The notes under the pieces: generated by a model | Told to the model about the DNA's origin: nothing | Seen by the model: only the letters and a program-made list of their open reading frames with translations | Databases searched by the model: none | Program-made: the position numbers and the translations under genes | Shown: positions 1 through 6,111 of the stretch, one piece after another | Numbering within the stretch: position 1 is the stretch's first letter | Layout of the letters: each line of letters opens with the position of its first letter | Assembly (NCBI GenBank): GCA_964446585.1 | Contig: CAYUPI010000096.1 | Location: 1 to 14,895 of the forward strand | Origin: CAYUPI01 sp964446585 | GTDB taxonomy: Bacteria; Verrucomicrobiota; Verrucomicrobiia; Limisphaerales; UBA8199 | DNA length: 14,895 nt | Direction of reading: 5' to 3'

Positions 1-243
1 GCCGGGACGTTGAATCGCAGGAGCGGCCGGTGCAGCGTGAGCTGCCGGTGCCGGTGCTGTCGGAAGACCTCCACCCGCGCCGGTCGGGCCGCCTGGCGGA
101 AGAGTCGGCAGCTTGATCGTCGGCGCCGCCGAAGGCTTGGGCGGCAAATTGATGCGGACGGTCTCCTTCTTCGGTTGGACTTTGCCCGTTTCTTTCTTTG
201 GTGGAACTGCTCCTCCTGGAGTGTTCGGAATGTTGTCTGCCAT
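1..243 (-). CDS. Pro/Ala/Lys-rich protein of unknown function, N-terminal part only
   Basis: This is an open frame of 81 codons that starts with ATG at 243 and runs off the window edge without a stop. The visible part begins MADNIPNTPGG and continues with two Lys-rich patches (PPKKET and QPKKETVRINLPPK). After that comes a Pro/Ala/Gly-rich stretch with APAPAAHAAPAAPA-like runs. No signal peptide or membrane segment is visible, and the composition suggests an intrinsically disordered, basic N-terminus. Many verrucomicrobial proteins begin with a similar PKKETVRI-LPPKP segment, but that is from memory and I know of no function for it. A candidate promoter with a perfect TTGACA -35 box lies just upstream (260-288), which supports the start. 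The Shine-Dalgarno is weak (GGAA, about 12 nt upstream). I am fairly sure it is a gene; its role cannot be read from this fragment. Confidence 0.7.
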   Translation of the reverse strand, partial: MADNIPNTPGGAVPPKKETGKVQPKKETVRINLPPKPSAAPTIKLPTLPPGGPTGAGGGLPTAPAPAAHAAPAAPAIQRPG

Positions 244-259
244 ATCGTCTATTTTTTCC

Positions 260-288
260 AAGCTAGGTCGGGCGCAGACGCGTGTCAA
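260..288 (-). promoter_or_regulatory. Candidate sigma70-type promoter for the left-edge gene
   Basis: On the minus strand a perfect -35 box TTGACA (288-283) is separated by exactly 17 nt from TAGCTT (265-260), a 3/6 match to the -10 consensus. Transcription would start near 253 and leave a leader of about 10 nt before the ATG at 243. The -35 box and spacing are strong and the -10 box is weak. A hexamer array lies immediately upstream (301-336). Confidence 0.4.
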
Positions 289-300
289 CCGATTATTCAG

Positions 301-336
301 AATCTTAATCTTACTCCTACTCCTAATCGTAATCCT
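301..336. repeat. Array of six degenerate hexamers, consensus A(A/C)TC(C/T/G)T
   Basis: Read on the plus strand, six hexamers stand in perfect register: AATCTT, AATCTT, ACTCCT, ACTCCT, AATCGT, AATCCT. On the minus strand this reads as A(A/G/C)GATT/AGGAGT units. The array sits in the gap between the RRM gene and the left-edge gene, about 12 bp upstream of the -35 box at 288. I recall similar GATTA-type hexamer runs between genes of Verrucomicrobia and Planctomycetes, but their function is unknown to me. Confidence 0.75.
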
Positions 337-340
337 GCCC

Positions 341-360
341 TCTCTCCAGGCCTGGAGAGA
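341..360. repeat. Perfect 20-bp palindrome (8-bp arms around GGCC)
   Basis: TCTCTCCA, GGCC and TGGAGAGA form a perfect 20-bp palindrome. It can be a double-stranded protein site or an RNA hairpin with an 8-bp stem and GGCC loop. It lies 68 nt beyond the RRM stop codon and 5 bp from the hexamer array. No U-tract follows on either strand, so an intrinsic terminator is not well supported. Confidence 0.6.
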
Positions 361-428
361 TTCCGCTCCCGATTCAGGTTAGCGTGATGACCGCCAGTGC
401 GACTATCTGCGACCGAATTTCGCCGAGA

Positions 429-743
429 TCAGCGCCGCTCGCGACGACCTCCGCCGTCCCGACGCGCTCCGCTCCAGCGTTGCGCGCGCTCCTCGCGGGC
501 CCGGGCGACGTTCACCGTCAACGATCGCCCCTGAAATTCCTGGTTATGAAAGCGCTCGACGGCTTTGCTTGCCTCCTCTGAAGTCGCGTATGCCACGAAA
601 GCAAAACCGCGCGATTTTCCCGTGACTTTGTCCAGCATCAAATTCACCGAGGTCAGGACGCCGGCCTGTGAAAAATATTCCTGAAAATCGTTTTCTGTGG
701 TTTGGTAGGACAGGTTGCCCACGAACAGCCTGTTTTGGTTCAT
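429..743 (-). CDS. Small RRM-domain RNA-binding protein
   Basis: This 104-residue protein is a single RNA recognition motif. RNP2 is LFVGNL (residues 6-11) and RNP1 is KSRGFAFVAY (43-52), with the aromatic RNA-contacting residues in place. A basic Arg/Gly tail (81-104, GARRDGGGRRERR) follows. Bacterial relatives of this size occur in cyanobacteria, Bacteroidetes and Verrucomicrobia. They are usually described as cold- or stress-linked single-stranded RNA binders acting in the cytoplasm. The frame is open further upstream, to 947. I chose the ATG at 743 because the RRM starts two residues later, the upstream extension has no family character, and GGAG lies 10 nt before this ATG. The 207-nt gap behind accC suggests its own transcription, with a possible long leader. 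The specific RNA target cannot be inferred. Confidence 0.9.
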   Translation of the reverse strand: MNQNRLFVGNLSYQTTENDFQEYFSQAGVLTSVNLMLDKVTGKSRGFAFVAYATSEEASKAVERFHNQEFQGRSLTVNVARAREERAQRWSGARRDGGGRRERR

Positions 744-877
744 AGACTCGCGTCTCCGCAACGAAATCGTGTGAGGATGACTGCGCCGCCAGCAATCCCT
801 GATTGTCGAATTCCTTCGGCTGCTTAACAACCTGTCTTCCAACACAGACACACACGTTCCCCGAGCGGACGAGGCCA

Positions 878-905
878 CTCTTACCAGAGTAATTAACGCC
901 GTCAA
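878..905 (-). promoter_or_regulatory. Weak candidate promoter upstream of the RRM gene
   Basis: On the minus strand TTGACG (905-900, 5/6 to the -35 consensus) is followed after 16 nt by TAAGAG (883-878), a poor -10 box. If used, it would give a leader of roughly 130 nt before the RRM start at 743. Long leaders are common for cold-induced RNA-binding proteins, but that is inference only. Confidence 0.25.
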
Positions 906-950
906 CTTATTTGGAGGACGGCGACTAATGACCGAGAAACGAATCATTGG

Positions 951-2333
951 TCACGCTTTCTCTTCGATTAATTCACGCCGAGCCCCGCTGAGAAGTTGCT
1001 CGATAAAAGTGGTCGAGTAAACGCCCCTACGAAAATTAGGGTCCTGCAGAATCGCCTGTTGGAACGAAATCGTCGTCTTCACGCCGGTGATCATGTATTC
1101 GCCAAGAGCGCGGCTCATTTTGTCCATGGCTTCGCGCCGATCGCGGCCGAAGGTGATGAGTTTCCCGATCATCGAGTCGTAGGCCGAGGGAATCGTGTAG
1201 CCCGCATAGGCGTGGGTATCGACCCGCACCCCGCGTCCACCCGGCTGAAAGTACATTTCGATGCGGCCCGGGCTGGGCCGGAAATCATCGAACGGATCCT
1301 CGGCATTGATCCGGCATTCGATGGCGTGGCCTTTGAACTGAACATCGCTCTGCGAATGCCGCAGGGGCTCACCCATCGCGATCATAATCTGATAGCGTAC
1401 CAGATCGAGACCGGTGACTTCTTCCGTGACTGGATGCTCGACTTGGATGCGTTTGTTCATTTCCAGGAAATAATACTGGCCCTGGTTGTCCACGAGGAAT
1501 TCAACCGTGCCGGCATTCGTGTATTTGGCTTCCTCGGCGATTTTGATGGCCGCCTTGCCCATCCGCTCGCGGAGTTTCTTGAAGCGATTGTCGATGAGCG
1601 GGGACGGACATTCCTCAACCATCTTCTGGTTGCGGCGCTGGATGGAGCAATCGCGTTCGCCAACGTGGATGATGTGTCCCTTGTTGTCGCCCAGGATCTG
1701 GAACTCGACGTGATGCGGGTTCTCGATCAGTTTCTCGATATAAACGCCCGAGTTCCCGAAGGCTTTTTCTGCTTCCGTGCGAGCGGTGTGGTAACCTTTG
1801 ACCAGGGAAATGTCGTTATGCGCTCCCCGCATGCCTCTGCCGCCACCGCCCGCGATGGCCTTGATCATCACCGGATAGCCGATGCGCTTGGCCACCGCCA
1901 AAGCGTCCTGTTCATTATCCACTGCCCCTTCCGACCCGGGTGGAATGGGCACTCCCGCCTTCTTGGCTAACGCACGGCTGGCGGCTTTGTCTTCCAAAGC
2001 TTTCATGGCCCGTGAGTTCGGTCCGATGAACCGGATGTTGCAGCTCTCGCAGACGTCGGCAAAATGGGCGTTTTCTGCCAGGAAGCCGTAACCCGGGTGC
2101 ATGGCATCGACGTCGGTGATTTCCGCGGCGCTGATCAGCCGGTCGATGCGAAGGTAACTCTCGCTGGCCGGCGCCTTGCCAATGCAAATGGCCTCGTCGG
2201 CCATCTGCACGTGCATCGAGTTGGCGTCGACCTCGGAATAGACCGCCACTGTCCGGATATTCAACTCCTTGCAGGCGCGAATGATACGGACCGCAATCTC
2301 GCCGCGGTTTGCGACCAGGATTTTTTCAAACAT
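951..2333 (-). CDS. accC: Biotin carboxylase subunit of acetyl-CoA carboxylase
   Basis: AccC uses ATP and bicarbonate to carboxylate the biotin on AccB, the first half-reaction of malonyl-CoA synthesis in the cytoplasm. The 460-residue length is close to the family norm of about 450. The N-terminal Rossmann-like domain begins MFEKILVANRGEIAVRIIRA. The ATP-grasp glycine loop is AGGGGRGMR (161-169). The catalytic region is RRNQKMVEECPSP (K237), EMNKRIQVEHPVTE (E291, N293, R295, E299) and ECRINAEDP (R341), matching the E. coli residues K238, E288, N290, R292 and R338. One departure is Lys294, where E. coli has Thr. The start is ATG at 2333, the usual family N-terminus. accB lies 38 nt upstream, the usual accBC operon. 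The identity is secure. Confidence 0.97.
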   Translation of the reverse strand: MFEKILVANRGEIAVRIIRACKELNIRTVAVYSEVDANSMHVQMADEAICIGKAPASESYLRIDRLISAAEITDVDAMHPGYGFLAENAHFADVCESCNIRFIGPNSRAMKALEDKAASRALAKKAGVPIPPGSEGAVDNEQDALAVAKRIGYPVMIKAIAGGGGRGMRGAHNDISLVKGYHTARTEAEKAFGNSGVYIEKLIENPHHVEFQILGDNKGHIIHVGERDCSIQRRNQKMVEECPSPLIDNRFKKLRERMGKAAIKIAEEAKYTNAGTVEFLVDNQGQYYFLEMNKRIQVEHPVTEEVTGLDLVRYQIMIAMGEPLRHSQSDVQFKGHAIECRINAEDPFDDFRPSPGRIEMYFQPGGRGVRVDTHAYAGYTIPSAYDSMIGKLITFGRDRREAMDKMSRALGEYMITGVKTTISFQQAILQDPNFRRGVYSTTFIEQLLSGARRELIEEKA

Positions 2334-2371
2334 GCCTCAGCCCTGTTTAAAGGACATCCGTGGTTCTCCCA

Positions 2372-2836
2372 TCACGTTGGACGCAATTTGAAAAGAGGTT
2401 GCCCGAATTCCACTGGCTTGGCGTTCTCCACTAAGACCTCGGTTACGATCCCCTTTGCTTCCGCCTTGATTTCATTCATCACCTTCATTGCCTCGATGAT
2501 ACAGACCACTGTATCCACGTTGACCTCTGTTCCCACCTCGACATAGGCCGCCGCCTCCGGCGATGGTGCGCGGTAGAAAGTCCCGATCATCGGGGATTTG
2601 ATCTCTAGCTCAGCGGCGGAGGCTGCTGCGGATGGGACCGCGGCAGGCGGGGCGTGAATCGCTACGGCAGGCGGGGCATAGCCGACCACCGGCATGTCTT
2701 CGGGAATGCTAATCGAGGCTCCCCCATTCACTCCACGCTTCAACCTGATTTTGAAGTCCTGCTTTTCCAACTCAAACTCGGAAATCGAGTTCTTTTTCAT
2801 CAAGTCGATGATGGCTTTGATGTCTTTTAAGTCCAC
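2372..2836 (-). CDS. accB: Biotin carboxyl carrier protein of acetyl-CoA carboxylase
   Basis: AccB carries the covalently attached biotin that shuttles CO2 between AccC and the carboxyltransferase. With the GTG start at 2836 the protein has 154 residues and begins MDLKDIKAIIDLMKKNSISEF, which lines up with E. coli AccB (MDIRKIKKLIELVEES, 156 residues). An Ala/Pro-rich linker (about 50-75) leads to the biotinyl domain (78-154). That domain has the EAMKVMNEI motif with biotinylated Lys118 and the closing PVEFGQPLFKL strand. The frame stays open to a TTG at 2893, but that codon lies at the foot of a terminator-like hairpin and has no Shine-Dalgarno, so I reject it as the start. The GTG also lacks a strong ribosome site. 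The gene is followed by accC after 38 nt. The family call is secure; the start is likely. Confidence 0.95.
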   Translation of the reverse strand: MDLKDIKAIIDLMKKNSISEFELEKQDFKIRLKRGVNGGASISIPEDMPVVGYAPPAVAIHAPPAAVPSAAASAAELEIKSPMIGTFYRAPSPEAAAYVEVGTEVNVDTVVCIIEAMKVMNEIKAEAKGIVTEVLVENAKPVEFGQPLFKLRPT

Positions 2837-2891
2837 AATGGTTTTATCGTTAATGTCTTCCCAAACATCTCGCCAAACTCGCTTAGTTAGC

Positions 2892-2923
2892 AAAAAAGCA
2901 GCAGCCGAACTTCAGGCTCTGCT
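2892..2923 (-). terminator. Terminator-like hairpin with U-tract in the accB leader (attenuator or aroQ terminator)
   Basis: On the minus strand AGCAG-AGCC (2923-2915) pairs with GGCT-(G)-CTGCT (2906-2897). This gives a 9-bp stem with one bulged G and an 8-nt loop, running directly into six Ts (2897-2892). AGTTAG (2937-2932) and CTAACT (2890-2885) flank the hairpin and could pair to close around it. It lies 126 nt after the aroQ stop but about 20 nt downstream of the start predicted for the promoter at 2950-2978. It is therefore either the aroQ operon terminator or a transcription attenuator for accBC. Confidence 0.65.
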
Positions 2924-2949
2924 CAGGAATCCTAACTCAATTGGCTGGG

Positions 2950-2978
2950 ATGATACTGAGCGATCGATACCCCGTCAA
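2950..2978 (-). promoter_or_regulatory. Sigma70-type promoter for accB-accC
   Basis: On the minus strand TTGACG (2978-2973, 5/6) and TATCAT (2955-2950, 5/6) are separated by the ideal 17 nt. This is the best promoter match I found in the window. Transcription would begin near 2943 and leave a leader of about 107 nt to the accB GTG. That leader contains the terminator-like hairpin at 2892-2923. Confidence 0.6.
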
Positions 2979-2992
2979 GCGGTAAGTCTCAT
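2975..2992 (-). other. Five-codon micro-ORF (MRLTA) behind a strong Shine-Dalgarno
   Basis: On the minus strand GAGGAGGT, then a 4-nt spacer (ACGT), precedes ATG AGA CTT ACC GCT TGA. This is one of the strongest ribosome-binding sites in the window, yet it opens only five codons. Its stop overlaps the -35 box of the accB promoter, so it would be translated only on transcripts reading through from aroQ. It may be a leader peptide, the relic of a lost gene (efp often lies between aroQ and accB in other bacteria), or chance. Confidence 0.25.
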
Positions 2993-3048
2993 ACGTACCT
3001 CCTCGCTAATACCGTTCAAGACGCACAGAACAGGTCGATCTAGGCAAT

Positions 3049-3486
3049 CTAAGCCCAGCCTGTAACGTTAACGGAGGCTTCGAGAGCCAAAAGGTACGAA
3101 TCTGGCCCGAACCCTACGATCTGGCCGCGGCAGACCGGTGCGATAAGCGACTTATGACGAAACTCCTCGCGAGCATGGACATTGGAGAGATGGATTTCAA
3201 TTGTAGGGACGCCTGAGGCAGCAATGGCATCCCGCAAAGCAATGCTGGTATGCGTATAGGCTGCCGCATTGAGCACAATCACATCGAACTGTCCTTTGGC
3301 CTGCTGGATCCAAGCGACTAATTCGCCTTCCAGATTGGTTTGGCGAAAATCGAGGTCAACCTTCAGCTCTTTTGCTCGGGTTCGCACTTTTGATTCGATG
3401 TCGGCCAGCGTGCTCCGGCCATAAACTTCCGGTTCTCTTTGTCCGAGTAGGTTCAGATTAGGGCCGTTCAGGAACAGGACATTCAT
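3049..3486 (-). CDS. aroQ: Type II 3-dehydroquinate dehydratase
   Basis: AroQ converts 3-dehydroquinate to 3-dehydroshikimate in the shikimate pathway, in the cytoplasm as a dodecamer. The 145-residue product has the standard type II length. The family signature MNVLFLNGPNLNLLGQREPE opens the protein. Arg17 and Tyr22 (REPEVYG) are the active-site lid residues, Asn73 and His79 lie in NAAAYTHTS, and the catalytic His104 lies in SNVHAREEFRHKS. The frame extends upstream to 3561, but that extension is unlike the family, so the ATG at 3486 is chosen; its Shine-Dalgarno is poor. The membrane-protein gene upstream ends 47 nt away. A leader with a promoter and a hairpin separates aroQ from accB, although the aroQ-accB-accC order is common in bacteria. 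The identity is secure. Confidence 0.96.
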   Translation of the reverse strand: MNVLFLNGPNLNLLGQREPEVYGRSTLADIESKVRTRAKELKVDLDFRQTNLEGELVAWIQQAKGQFDVIVLNAAAYTHTSIALRDAIAASGVPTIEIHLSNVHAREEFRHKSLIAPVCRGQIVGFGPDSYLLALEASVNVTGWA

Positions 3487-3533
3487 TCCGGGTCGGCAAG
3501 CTAAACAAGCACTTGAGGACTGTCGATTGGATT

Positions 3534-4964
3534 TTACCGCCGGGAAGGCCTGCCCGGGCATCCTGCCGACCAGCCGAGAAAGGTAAAGGCGGGCCAGGCC
3601 AACGCTGGAATGTACAGCCCGAACTCAAAGAGGCTTTGCAATACCCAGCCCAGCAGGCCTAGCCACACCGCGAAGGCCAGCCAGCGATCTGTGTGTTCGG
3701 AGTGGGTTGCCTGTTCATTGTTGGGCTTAGTTTGCAGGGGAAAGATGCTGCTGAAGCTCCAGACCAGGCCACCGAGAATGAAGCCCGCGTAGCTCAACAA
3801 TCCCACTACGCCTGAATCCGAAGCCTGCTCCAGATAATCATTATGCGCCAGCCGGGACATTTCCGCCTCGGGGTGTTTAATTCTTTCGTAAGCCAGCCCG
3901 AACGTCCCTGGGCCGCTGCCGAAGAGCGGGTTGCTTCTGGCGGTTTGAATCGCCGCACGCCAATAATCGAAGCGGGCGCCGACACTTGTCGCGCCCTTCT
4001 GGAAAAAAGTGGAATACCTCCAAAAGAATCCTGCCAACCCCAGGATCAGCACAGCCGCAATCAGGAGTATCTTAAGCCGGCGTTTCCAAGGCAGGAACAG
4101 GGCCGCGACGACTGCGAGCACGAGCAGCAAAAGCCACCCTCCCTTCGAGCGAGACCAATACAGACATGCCAGTGCGCCCGTCCCCAAAATCGCCAGCAGA
4201 AGTCCTCTTGCGCCCTGCGTAAACTGTCGTCGCAGGGAATACAGGAAGGCGAGGCTCGGCGGTAACAGCAGGAGGATTACCCCGGCAAGTGCGTTCGGAT
4301 AGAAGAGCGTGGCCCAGATTCGGTCGCTCAACATTTTTTTCAAATAACCAGGCGGGATATCGGTCATTGTTGGATAAACGTAGAGGAAGAAATAACGGCG
4401 CGAGGCCTCAAGGCCGCCGAAGTGCTGGTCCCAGCCGACAATCAGAACCAGGGCAAGGCCGCTGAGCAGTCCCAGCCAAAACCACAAAAGCCGCCGTGTT
4501 TGAGTGAGGCAGAAAAAGCCTAAATAAAAGCAGACAACGCAAGAGACGAAATGCTTTATGGTGGCTTTGGTCAACTCGGCATCCACCGTTTGAGTCGCCG
4601 CCACGAACTGCCAACCCAGCCATAGCAGCGGCAATGTCAAGAGCCACCGGGGCGCGTGAGGCCTCGGCTCCATGCCAAACAATCCGACAAACGCCACCAG
4701 GCCCAGGAGCCACCAGCCCCAACTCATCGGCCATGGATAGCCGAGCAGGAATTCATAAAAATTGTTTGGGATGCTGACCCATTTTTCCATGATCGGCGGG
4801 TTGCCAAACTTAAGCAGGGACAGTCCCAACAAACCGCCAAACAGAGCAGCGAAGACGCTACGAACCCGTTCTTTATTGCCGAAGGACGAAGCGCTGACTG
4901 AATCGCCAACGACCGCGACCGGCGGCCACTGCGCGCTCGAACGGCGGTTCGTGGAGGACCTCAT
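3534..4964 (-). CDS. O-antigen ligase/polymerase-like (Wzy_C) multi-pass membrane protein
   Basis: This 476-residue protein has about 11-12 hydrophobic segments, for example near residues 36-53, 83-97, 107-123, 138-153, 158-177, 224-242, 253-269, 276-291, 298-314, 383-409 and 428-466. The region 328-395 has the Wzy_C/O-antigen-ligase pattern: RFDYWRAAIQ, NPLFGSGPGTFGLAYE, then AHNDYLEQASDSGVVGLL with the likely catalytic His374. Family members join or polymerise surface glycans on undecaprenyl carriers at the periplasmic face of the inner membrane. Ligase (WaaL), polymerase (Wzy) and protein O-glycosylase (PglL) functions cannot be told apart here. The polar N-terminus (1-30) could mean a later true start. 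The start follows the holB stop by 10 nt, so the two are probably co-transcribed. No other glycan-synthesis gene is nearby. Confidence 0.85.
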   Translation of the reverse strand: MRSSTNRRSSAQWPPVAVVGDSVSASSFGNKERVRSVFAALFGGLLGLSLLKFGNPPIMEKWVSIPNNFYEFLLGYPWPMSWGWWLLGLVAFVGLFGMEPRPHAPRWLLTLPLLWLGWQFVAATQTVDAELTKATIKHFVSCVVCFYLGFFCLTQTRRLLWFWLGLLSGLALVLIVGWDQHFGGLEASRRYFFLYVYPTMTDIPPGYLKKMLSDRIWATLFYPNALAGVILLLLPPSLAFLYSLRRQFTQGARGLLLAILGTGALACLYWSRSKGGWLLLLVLAVVAALFLPWKRRLKILLIAAVLILGLAGFFWRYSTFFQKGATSVGARFDYWRAAIQTARSNPLFGSGPGTFGLAYERIKHPEAEMSRLAHNDYLEQASDSGVVGLLSYAGFILGGLVWSFSSIFPLQTKPNNEQATHSEHTDRWLAFAVWLGLLGWVLQSLFEFGLYIPALAWPAFTFLGWSAGCPGRPSRR

Positions 4965-4974
4965 TTCAGCCCAG

Positions 4975-6078
4975 CTACAAGTGCAGCTTAAGCAAGCCCA
5001 CCTCCAGTGCCAATGCCTCTTGGACGTTAGTCGCCAGGAGACGCTGAAGCTGTTCTATAATCTGCAGGTTTTCCATTGCTTCAGCGGGTGAGACCCGCTG
5101 CGCCACTTGGCTGGCAGTGGCCATTTCCGGGAAGCTCAGCAGCTCGGTTGCCGTCTGCGGTCGCTGATAACCGCCCTCGGCTATGCTCCCTCCTCTGCCG
5201 GCGCTTTTGCCTTCGCCTGACGTCAGTGTCTGCAACCAAACTTCTCGCAGCCACTCTTGCAGCAGTCCCAGCCAATCGGCTCGCTGCCGCCGATACTCCG
5301 CCTCGATTGCCGCCTTCAGTTCGTCCTCCCACTTCTCATGCCATTCCTTCTCCGCGTCTGGATAGCGCTGCAAGGGCGAGCGCTCGGTAAGGGCTTTGTC
5401 GATCGCTTCCCGCAGTTGGTTCAGTTTGCGCAGCAACACGTCTATCAAACGGTAGCGTCCCAGGAGACTCTTCTGCTCCGCGGCCGCCTCCTCGCTAAAG
5501 GCTGTGAGCCAGGCCAACTGCGCTGCGTCCGGCCGTCGTGGCCCTTCCCCGGCGAAATTGAGCCGCAGACACCGGGACAAAATCGTTTCCAAAATGCGCT
5601 GTGGATCAGTCGTCAACAAAATGAAGATCGATTTAGGAGGAGGCTCCTCCAACGTCTTCAGGAATGCATTCGCTGCCTCAACTTTTAACCGATCGGCCGC
5701 CACGATAATTGCTACTTTGTGTTCGGCTTCCGTCGGCTTGAGCTGAATCTCGCGGATTAACTCGCGTATTTGCTCGACGGTAATAATGCGGGACTTGGAT
5801 TCGGGACGAATCCAATAAGTGTCCGGATGATTGTCCAGTTCGATCTTCCGGCAGTTCGGGCAGTTGTCACAACAATCGATAGACACGCCGCTTTTCGTCA
5901 CCGGTTGCCTGCAGTTGAGGGTCTTGGCTAGCGTGCGCGCGACGGCCTCGAGTTCATCGAGATGATGTCCTGTGAAGAGGTACGCGTGTGCCAGGCGCCC
6001 GCGCTCCAGCGACCGCTGGAGCAACTCCAAGCCCTGGTCTCGCAGCTCAAGATCTTTGAACGCCATTGCTGGCGGCAT
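4975..6078 (-). CDS. holB: DNA polymerase III delta' subunit (clamp-loader), HolB-like
   Basis: Delta' is part of the clamp loader that places the beta clamp on DNA. From the ATG at 6078 the protein has 367 residues. It shows the DnaX/HolB core: LAHAYLFTGHHLDELEAVA (29-47), in which the Walker A lysine is missing as expected for a non-ATPase delta', a zinc-type Cys cluster (Cys56, 69, 70, 73, 76 in CCDNCPNC), AIIVAADRLKVEAANAFLKT (123-142) and the SRC motif (168-170). The C-terminal half is less conserved and rich in Glu, Arg and Gln. The frame opens at a TTG at 6105, and ATGs lie at 6078 and 6066; the last would begin MAFKDLELRDQ. The Shine-Dalgarno sites do not decide between them. It lies 33 nt behind fdhD and 10 nt before the membrane-protein gene. 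A DnaX-type gamma/tau subunit is less likely because the P-loop is degenerate. Confidence 0.88.
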   Translation of the reverse strand: MPPAMAFKDLELRDQGLELLQRSLERGRLAHAYLFTGHHLDELEAVARTLAKTLNCRQPVTKSGVSIDCCDNCPNCRKIELDNHPDTYWIRPESKSRIITVEQIRELIREIQLKPTEAEHKVAIIVAADRLKVEAANAFLKTLEEPPPKSIFILLTTDPQRILETILSRCLRLNFAGEGPRRPDAAQLAWLTAFSEEAAAEQKSLLGRYRLIDVLLRKLNQLREAIDKALTERSPLQRYPDAEKEWHEKWEDELKAAIEAEYRRQRADWLGLLQEWLREVWLQTLTSGEGKSAGRGGSIAEGGYQRPQTATELLSFPEMATASQVAQRVSPAEAMENLQIIEQLQRLLATNVQEALALEVGLLKLHL

Positions 6079-6111
6079 GGTGAGCCAACTCGGCAGCGCG
6101 AACAACTCAAT

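Noticed and set aside
429..743. Reading the RRM gene and left-edge gene as one operon
   Set aside because: The 185-nt gap carries a palindrome, a hexamer array and a promoter with a perfect -35 box, so separate transcription is more likely.
744..947. 68-residue N-terminal extension of the RRM protein
   Set aside because: It is Arg/Ser-rich without family similarity; the RRM begins right after the ATG at 743, which has a GGAG site.
928..1020. 30-codon plus-strand frame behind GGAGG, overlapping the 3' end of accC
   Set aside because: The ribosome site is fair (10-nt spacing), but most of it is antisense to accC, the product is unrecognisable and no promoter is evident.
996..1970. 324-codon open frame on the plus strand
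   Set aside because: It is the antisense shadow of accC; GC-rich coding sequence leaves this frame open, and the product has no family character.
2837..2893. Longer AccB start at the TTG at 2893
   Set aside because: The codon lies at the foot of the terminator-like hairpin, lacks a Shine-Dalgarno, and would add 19 residues not found in AccB relatives; the GTG at 2836 gives the normal N-terminus.
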